Shown here one piece after another: positions 13,924 through 17,074 of a stretch of DNA of 17,074 nt. The translations under genes were made by a program, and so were the position numbers. A model generated the notes under the pieces. The model saw only the letters and a program-made list of their open reading frames with translations, had not been told where the DNA came from and did no database searches. Source of the DNA: a bacterium (GTDB taxonomy: Bacteria > Patescibacteriota > Minisyncoccia > Moranbacterales > DUUL01). Position 1 is the first letter of the stretch; the number at the start of each line of letters is the position of its first letter. The stretch is taken from NCBI GenBank assembly GCA_030626045.1, contig DAOUPS010000011.1, forward strand, positions 1 through 17,074, given 5' to 3'.

Positions 13924-14652
13924 TCAATATTTAGTTTTGCCCATAAAAACTTTTTCTATAATCTCGCTTTTTAAAAGCTTTCGCGATCCACCTTCGGCCA
14001 CAATTTTCCCTTTGTCCAAAATATAAGCTCGCCGGGTAATTTCAAGCAAAAATTTGATATTGTGTTCTACTATCACAATAGCGGTTTTATGCTGTTCGTT
14101 TATTTCTTTAATTTTAGCAAAAACCTCTTTCGCGATCTTGGGCGCTAAACCTAACGAGGGTTCGTCAAGCAGCAAAACCTTAGGATCGGTCATCAGTCCT
14201 CTCGCCAAAGCCAGCATTTGCTGCTGCCCGCCGGAAAGCGTTCTTGCTTTTGTTTCTAATTTTTCCTTCAAATCCGGGAATAATTCCAATACTCTTTTAG
14301 TTCTTTGGTCGATAATCCTTTTGTCTTTTACGGCAAAACCGCCCATTTCTAAATTTTCCTTGATACTCAAATCAGCAAAGACTCTCCTGCCTTGTGGAAC
14401 AAAGGAAACTCCTCTCTTTACCATTTGATATGAAATTGGCGATATTTTTTCGTTGTGCCACAGAATATCTCCCGATTGGATCGGAACCAGCCCAAAAATA
14501 GCTTTTAAAATTGTTGATTTGCCGGCGCCGTTTGGACCCATTAAAGCCACCAGCTCGCCCTCGTCCAAATTAATATCAACACCATCAAGCGCTTTTACCC
14601 CACCGTAATTAACGGAAATATTTTTAAGCTTTAACAAAATTTCTTGCCTCAT
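13924..14652 (-). CDS. livF: Branched-chain amino acid/amide ABC transporter ATPase LivF
   Basis: A 242-aa nucleotide-binding protein with Walker A GPNGAGKST (39-47), Q-loop Q87 in FVPQGRRVFADLSIKENL, ABC signature LSGGQQQ (139-145), Walker B VLLLDE (159-164) and switch His197. The QGRRVF stretch and LSGGQQQMLALARGLM are typical of LivF, as opposed to LivG. It powers uptake of branched-chain amino acids or related amides together with LivG and two permeases, which are not in this window. No Shine-Dalgarno is visible at the ATG (14652). It starts 48 bases after the livG stop, across a short AT repeat, so the two ATPases probably form one unit. The permease gene downstream is separated by 155 bases of repeats. 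Confidence 0.93.
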   Translation of the reverse strand: MRQEILLKLKNISVNYGGVKALDGVDINLDEGELVALMGPNGAGKSTILKAIFGLVPIQSGDILWHNEKISPISYQMVKRGVSFVPQGRRVFADLSIKENLEMGGFAVKDKRIIDQRTKRVLELFPDLKEKLETKARTLSGGQQQMLALARGLMTDPKVLLLDEPSLGLAPKIAKEVFAKIKEINEQHKTAIVIVEHNIKFLLEITRRAYILDKGKIVAEGGSRKLLKSEIIEKVFMGKTKY

Positions 14653-14663
14653 ACAAACTTTTC

Positions 14664-14695
14664 ACTTTATGAACTTTATGAACTTTTGACTTTTC
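14664..14695. repeat. Short tandem repeat ACTTTATGA between livG and livF
   Basis: ACTTTATGA occurs twice in tandem (14664-14672 and 14673-14681), followed by the variants ACTTTTGA and CTTTTC. It fills most of the 48-base gap. Its wording (ACTTT/AAAGT) matches the repeat upstream of the binding-protein gene at 16687-16741. Confidence 0.5.
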
Positions 14696-14700
14696 TTTTT

Positions 14701-15432
14701 CTACTTTCCCAAATACGCTTTAACGACCTTTTCGTTTTCTAAAACCTTGTTTGGCTCGCCTTCGGCTAAAAGTTTTCCGCTGTCCATCACGATAACATAG
14801 TCGCAAAGTTCGCGGATCAAATCTATGTTATGCTCAATCAAAACAATTGTCTTTCCTTCTTGTTTTAATTTTTTAATGATGCCGGAAACGATTTTTCTCA
14901 TCTCGGGAAAAAGTCCGGCGAATGGTTCATCTAAAAGCAAAATATCACTGTCCGCCGCTAAGACCCGTGCCACTTCTAAAAGCTTTCTTTGCCCATAAGA
15001 AAGATTAGCCGCCAGCTGATTTCTTTTTTCTGAAAGCCCGATTTTTTCCAAAACTTCTCTGGCTTTTTTCAAATGATATTTTTTTCGCTTTTCAAAAAGC
15101 GAACTGAAGATATTTCGCTTTGTTAGAATAACTAAAATATTATCCTCAACCGTCATTTGTTCAAAAAGACGAATGGTTTGGAATAGGCGAGCCATGCCGT
15201 AAAAGTAAGCTTCGTAAGGCTTAATTTTCCGCAGTTCAACACCGCTAATATTAACCGTTCCATTGTCAATCGGCAACATTCCGCTCAATAAATTTATCCG
15301 AGTGGTTTTGCCGGATCCGTTCGGTCCAATAATTCCGGTTATTTTGCTTTGTTCAATTTTAACCGAAAAATCATCAACCGCCTTCACCCCGCCAAAATGC
15401 TTGGTTAAATTTTTAGTTTCCAAAATCACCAT
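14701..15432 (-). CDS. livG: Branched-chain amino acid/amide ABC transporter ATPase LivG
   Basis: A 243-aa nucleotide-binding protein with Walker A GPNGSGKT (36-43), Q-loop Q85 (ARLFQTIRLFEQMTVEDN), signature LSYGQRKLLEVARVLA (144-159; LivG has YGQ where most ABC proteins have GGQ), Walker B ILLLDE (164-169) and switch His201. The FQ-IRLF motif and the DEPFAGLFPE stretch fit LivG. A small oddity is Arg45 after the Walker A (GKTTRINLL), where Leu is usual. It pairs with LivF, encoded 48 bases downstream. A 40-bp palindrome lies 27 bases upstream of the ATG, separating it from the binding-protein gene, so it may need its own promoter. A TAAAAT sits 6 bases before the ATG. Confidence 0.92.
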   Translation of the reverse strand: MVILETKNLTKHFGGVKAVDDFSVKIEQSKITGIIGPNGSGKTTRINLLSGMLPIDNGTVNISGVELRKIKPYEAYFYGMARLFQTIRLFEQMTVEDNILVILTKRNIFSSLFEKRKKYHLKKAREVLEKIGLSEKRNQLAANLSYGQRKLLEVARVLAADSDILLLDEPFAGLFPEMRKIVSGIIKKLKQEGKTIVLIEHNIDLIRELCDYVIVMDSGKLLAEGEPNKVLENEKVVKAYLGK

Positions 15433-15438
15433 ATCCCG

Positions 15439-15444
15439 ATTTTA
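15439..15444 (-). promoter_or_regulatory. Candidate -10 element giving a leaderless livG transcript
   Basis: TAAAAT on the minus strand, with six bases between it and the livG ATG at 15432. Initiation would fall at or next to the start codon. No good -35 hexamer is visible, because the expected place is the foot of the palindrome. This is speculative. Confidence 0.25.
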
Positions 15445-15458
15445 CCACAATCGCAAGA

Positions 15459-15498
15459 AAACAAAAACAGTCCCGAGTACTCGGGACTGTTTTTGTTT
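15459..15498 (-). terminator. Perfect 40-bp palindrome, bidirectional intrinsic terminator
   Basis: Every base pairs about the centre 15478/15479, with core CAGTCCCGAGT / ACTCGGGACTG flanked by AAACAAAAA and TTTTTGTTT. The GC-rich stem with an A-run before and a T-run after is the classical terminator form and would work on either strand. It lies 20 bases after the binding-protein stop (15519) and before livG, so most transcripts of the binding protein should end here. Confidence 0.88.
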
Positions 15499-15518
15499 GA
15501 AAATTTTACACAGATATT

Positions 15519-16673
15519 TTATTCCTTATACGGGACAAACTTGCCGTCTTTAACGGTTTTGATAATAAGCCGTCTCGTCACATCTCCATTTTTATCAAAT
15601 CCGAATACTCCCGATACGCCTTGATACTTTTTGGTATTATAAAAATATTCTTTTATACAATCAGTATCACCGGAGCATTTATTTATTGCTGCCACAATTA
15701 TATTTAAAGCATCATAACTATTGGCAGCATACGCTTCACTATTTTGATTATATTTATCTTTATATTTGGCTTGATAAGATTTAAATTGTTCCGAATTAGG
15801 GTTAATATCAGGATAACTATAAAGCAATCCTTCTGCAAAATTTCCAGCAACCTCTACTAAAGTATCATTTTGCATAGTAGAGGGTCCAAGTATCTTTTGA
15901 TCAATTCCAAGTTCTCTTGCTTGAACAACAGCGTTCTCCATTTTTTGTCCGGCAAAATACAATACATCAGGATTGGCGCTTTTAATTTTCATTAACTGTG
16001 TTCTAAAATCTGTTTCTTTTAAATTAAAGCTTTCCTCTATTATGACCTCTCCTCCTAATTCAATAAATCTCTTTTTAAAAGAATCCTTAAAGCCGATTCC
16101 GTTATCTAAATTAAGGAACAAAATTCCTGCTTTTTTTGCATTCAAATTATTATAAGCAAATTCACCCATTGTTTTTCCATGAGCCGAATCATTCTCTCTA
16201 TTTCTAAAAATATAATCGCCTGCATCAGTTATTCTCAAGGCAGTAGCTACCGTAGAAAAAATTATTACTTTATTCTCTTCCGCTATCGGCGCTGAAGCCA
16301 AAACAGATGAAGAGCATGTCGGACCAATAATAATTTTTACCTTGTCTATATTAATAAGTTTCTCTATTGCGTTTACTGCTTTTGTTGGATCACATGCATC
16401 GTCTTCGTATATTACCTCAATCTTTTTACCCTGCTTATTAAATTCATCTATAGCTAAATTTATTCCTTGACTAACCCATTCTCCAACATATGACACTTTT
16501 CCTGTGAGTGGCTGAATCGCTCCAATCTTAATCACCTCTTCCGAAACCGGTTCAGTTGTGGCTGGCTCGGCTGGAGCCGGCTCGGTTGATTTTCTATAAA
16601 AAACTAAATGGCCAATCACAATAATCGCAACGGCGATGATAATTCCGATGATGGTTTTCGTTGTTTTGTCCAT
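15519..16673 (-). CDS. ABC transporter substrate-binding protein, HAAT/LivK type
   Basis: A 384-aa protein with an N-terminal uncleaved-looking anchor at about residues 8-26 (no lipobox and no clear signal peptidase site), then a Pro/Glu/Thr-rich linker (EPAPAEPATTEPVSEE) and a type I periplasmic-binding fold at about 47-384. Recognisable blocks are IKIGAIQPLTG, IIIGPTCSSSVLA (substrate-binding region) and ANPDVLYFAGQ. This is the receptor of branched-chain amino acid/amide transporters, here probably tethered to the outer face of the cytoplasmic membrane. The ligand cannot be read from the sequence. Two Cys near the C-terminus (CSGDTDC) recur as a spaced pair in the paralogue upstream. No Shine-Dalgarno is visible; a TTGAGT-16-TATAAC promoter lies upstream (16714-16741). 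A terminator separates it from livG. Confidence 0.9.
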   Translation of the reverse strand: MDKTTKTIIGIIIAVAIIVIGHLVFYRKSTEPAPAEPATTEPVSEEVIKIGAIQPLTGKVSYVGEWVSQGINLAIDEFNKQGKKIEVIYEDDACDPTKAVNAIEKLINIDKVKIIIGPTCSSSVLASAPIAEENKVIIFSTVATALRITDAGDYIFRNRENDSAHGKTMGEFAYNNLNAKKAGILFLNLDNGIGFKDSFKKRFIELGGEVIIEESFNLKETDFRTQLMKIKSANPDVLYFAGQKMENAVVQARELGIDQKILGPSTMQNDTLVEVAGNFAEGLLYSYPDINPNSEQFKSYQAKYKDKYNQNSEAYAANSYDALNIIVAAINKCSGDTDCIKEYFYNTKKYQGVSGVFGFDKNGDVTRRLIIKTVKDGKFVPYKE

Positions 16674-16686
16674 AGAATTTTAGTTA

Positions 16687-16741
16687 AAAGTCATAAAGTT
16701 AAAAGCTTGCAAAGTTATAAAGTGGAAAGTTTACAACTCAA
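16687..16741. repeat. Degenerate 14-16 base tandem repeat upstream of the binding-protein gene
   Basis: On the minus strand there are four units, each ending in AACT: TTGAGTTGTAAACT, TTCCACTTTATAACT, TTGCAAGCTTTTAACT and TTATGACTTTTAACT. They share words with the 14-bp array at 13777-13832 (TTGAGTT, AAGCTT) and the one at 14664-14695. Confidence 0.5.
16714..16741 (-). promoter_or_regulatory. Candidate promoter for the substrate-binding protein
   Basis: On the minus strand TTGAGT (16741-16736), a 16-base spacer and TATAAC (16719-16714). Predicted initiation is near 16707, about 34 bases before the ATG at 16673. The promoter is formed from units of the degenerate repeat. Confidence 0.45.
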
Positions 16742-16785
16742 TTATGCCCCTCTAAGCAAAAATTGATTTCTCATACAGCATTTAT

Positions 16786-16815
16786 CCCGTTAGAAATTAA
16801 TAATTTTCTAACGGG
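16786..16815 (-). terminator. Stem-loop overlapping the end of the upstream binding-protein gene
   Basis: Perfect 11-bp inverted repeat CCCGTTAGAAA / TTTCTAACGGG (16786-16796 and 16805-16815) with an 8-base loop. On the minus strand the 5' arm encodes the last residues of the upstream gene and the loop contains its stop codon. The flank after the stem is ATAAATGC rather than a T-run, so its strength as a terminator is uncertain. Confidence 0.5.
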
Positions 16816-17074
16816 ACAAACTGACCGTTTTTGATTTGTTTGATTATTACATTTTTAATCGCGTCTCCGTTTTTATCAAATGAAACCTCTCCTCCTGCGC
16901 CTGAATAATCTATATTATAAAGTTCGTCTTTAACGCAGACTGTATCATCAGTGTCACATTTTTCAAAAATTAGAGCTAAAATCTTTAAAATATCATAAGA
17001 TTGGGTTCCCCAAATCGCAGGTGTTTTCCCTGTCTTATTATAATATTTATTCCAAAATTCAGGATTTGTATCTT
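16797..17074 (-). CDS. Second HAAT-type substrate-binding protein (C-terminal part)
   Basis: The last 91 residues of a minus-strand gene that begins beyond the right edge. The translation (for example FWNKYYNKTGKTPAIWGTQS, then SYDILKILALIFEKC) aligns closely with the C-terminus of the neighbouring binding protein. AIWGTQSYDILKI matches AYAANSYDALNI, GEVSFDKNGDAIKNVIIK matches GVFGFDKNGDVTRRLIIK, and NGQFVPLENY matches DGKFVPYKE. A Cys pair (EKCDTDDTVC) occupies the place of CSGDTDC in the neighbour. It is therefore a tandem paralogue of the gene at 15519-16673, with its own ligand specificity unknown. The stop is TAA at 16797. Confidence 0.88.
   Translation of the reverse strand, partial: DTNPEFWNKYYNKTGKTPAIWGTQSYDILKILALIFEKCDTDDTVCVKDELYNIDYSGAGGEVSFDKNGDAIKNVIIKQIKNGQFVPLENY

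Noticed and set aside
1..17074. Alternative genetic code with TGA as Gly
   Set aside because: The lipoprotein gene ends at TGA with a normal C-terminus and the large genes contain no in-frame TGA at conserved Gly positions, so the standard code fits.

Overview
The window is about 17 kb of AT-rich bacterial DNA (roughly 38-40% GC by eye, with one clearly GC-richer gene). Every gene I can support lies on the minus strand, so transcription runs from the right edge to the left edge. The gene set points to a Patescibacteria/CPR (Parcubacteria-like) genome: a PrsA/SurA-type foldase with a lysine-rich cytoplasmic tail, membrane-anchored S1C (HtrA-like) proteins, a MacB-type permease, short AT-rich intergenic tandem repeats, and many starts without a visible Shine-Dalgarno. 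This assignment is inference from gene style (about 0.6 sure). TGA is used as a stop (e.g. the gene ending at 255), which argues against the recoded code-25 lineages.

Right part (12.5-17.1 kb): two tandem substrate-binding proteins of the branched-chain amino acid/amide (HAAT) ABC family, the first cut by the window edge. They are followed by the two ATPases LivG and LivF and then a MacB/FtsX-type permease without an adjacent ATPase. No LivH/LivM permeases are in the window. A perfect 40-bp palindrome, very probably a terminator, separates the second binding protein from livG.

Middle part (4.5-12.4 kb): an envelope and protein quality-control block. In transcription order it holds a parvulin-type foldase, a 59-aa [4Fe-4S] ferredoxin, a catalytically intact HtrA-like protease, the disaggregase ClpB, a polytopic membrane protein of unknown function, and a second HtrA-like protein. 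In this last protein all three catalytic positions are replaced while the PDZ domain is kept. A strong terminator follows it.

Left part (1-4.4 kb): a separately promoted pair of paralogous Wzz-like polysaccharide co-polymerases, one with a charged cytoplasmic tail of about 280 residues. Then come exported proteins I do not recognise: a GC-richer Gly/Asn/Ser-rich secreted protein or lipoprotein with its own promoter and terminator, and a two-gene unit of a lipoprotein followed by a signal-peptide protein cut by the window edge. These last three genes have strong Shine-Dalgarno sequences, unlike most of the window.

The most interesting items are the apparent pseudoprotease HtrA paralogue beside ClpB and an intact HtrA, the tailed Wzz pair, the GC-shifted exported gene with a structured leader, and the 14-bp-period intergenic repeats with GC-richer intergenic blocks around macB. 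No tRNA, rRNA, CRISPR array or intact mobile element was found.
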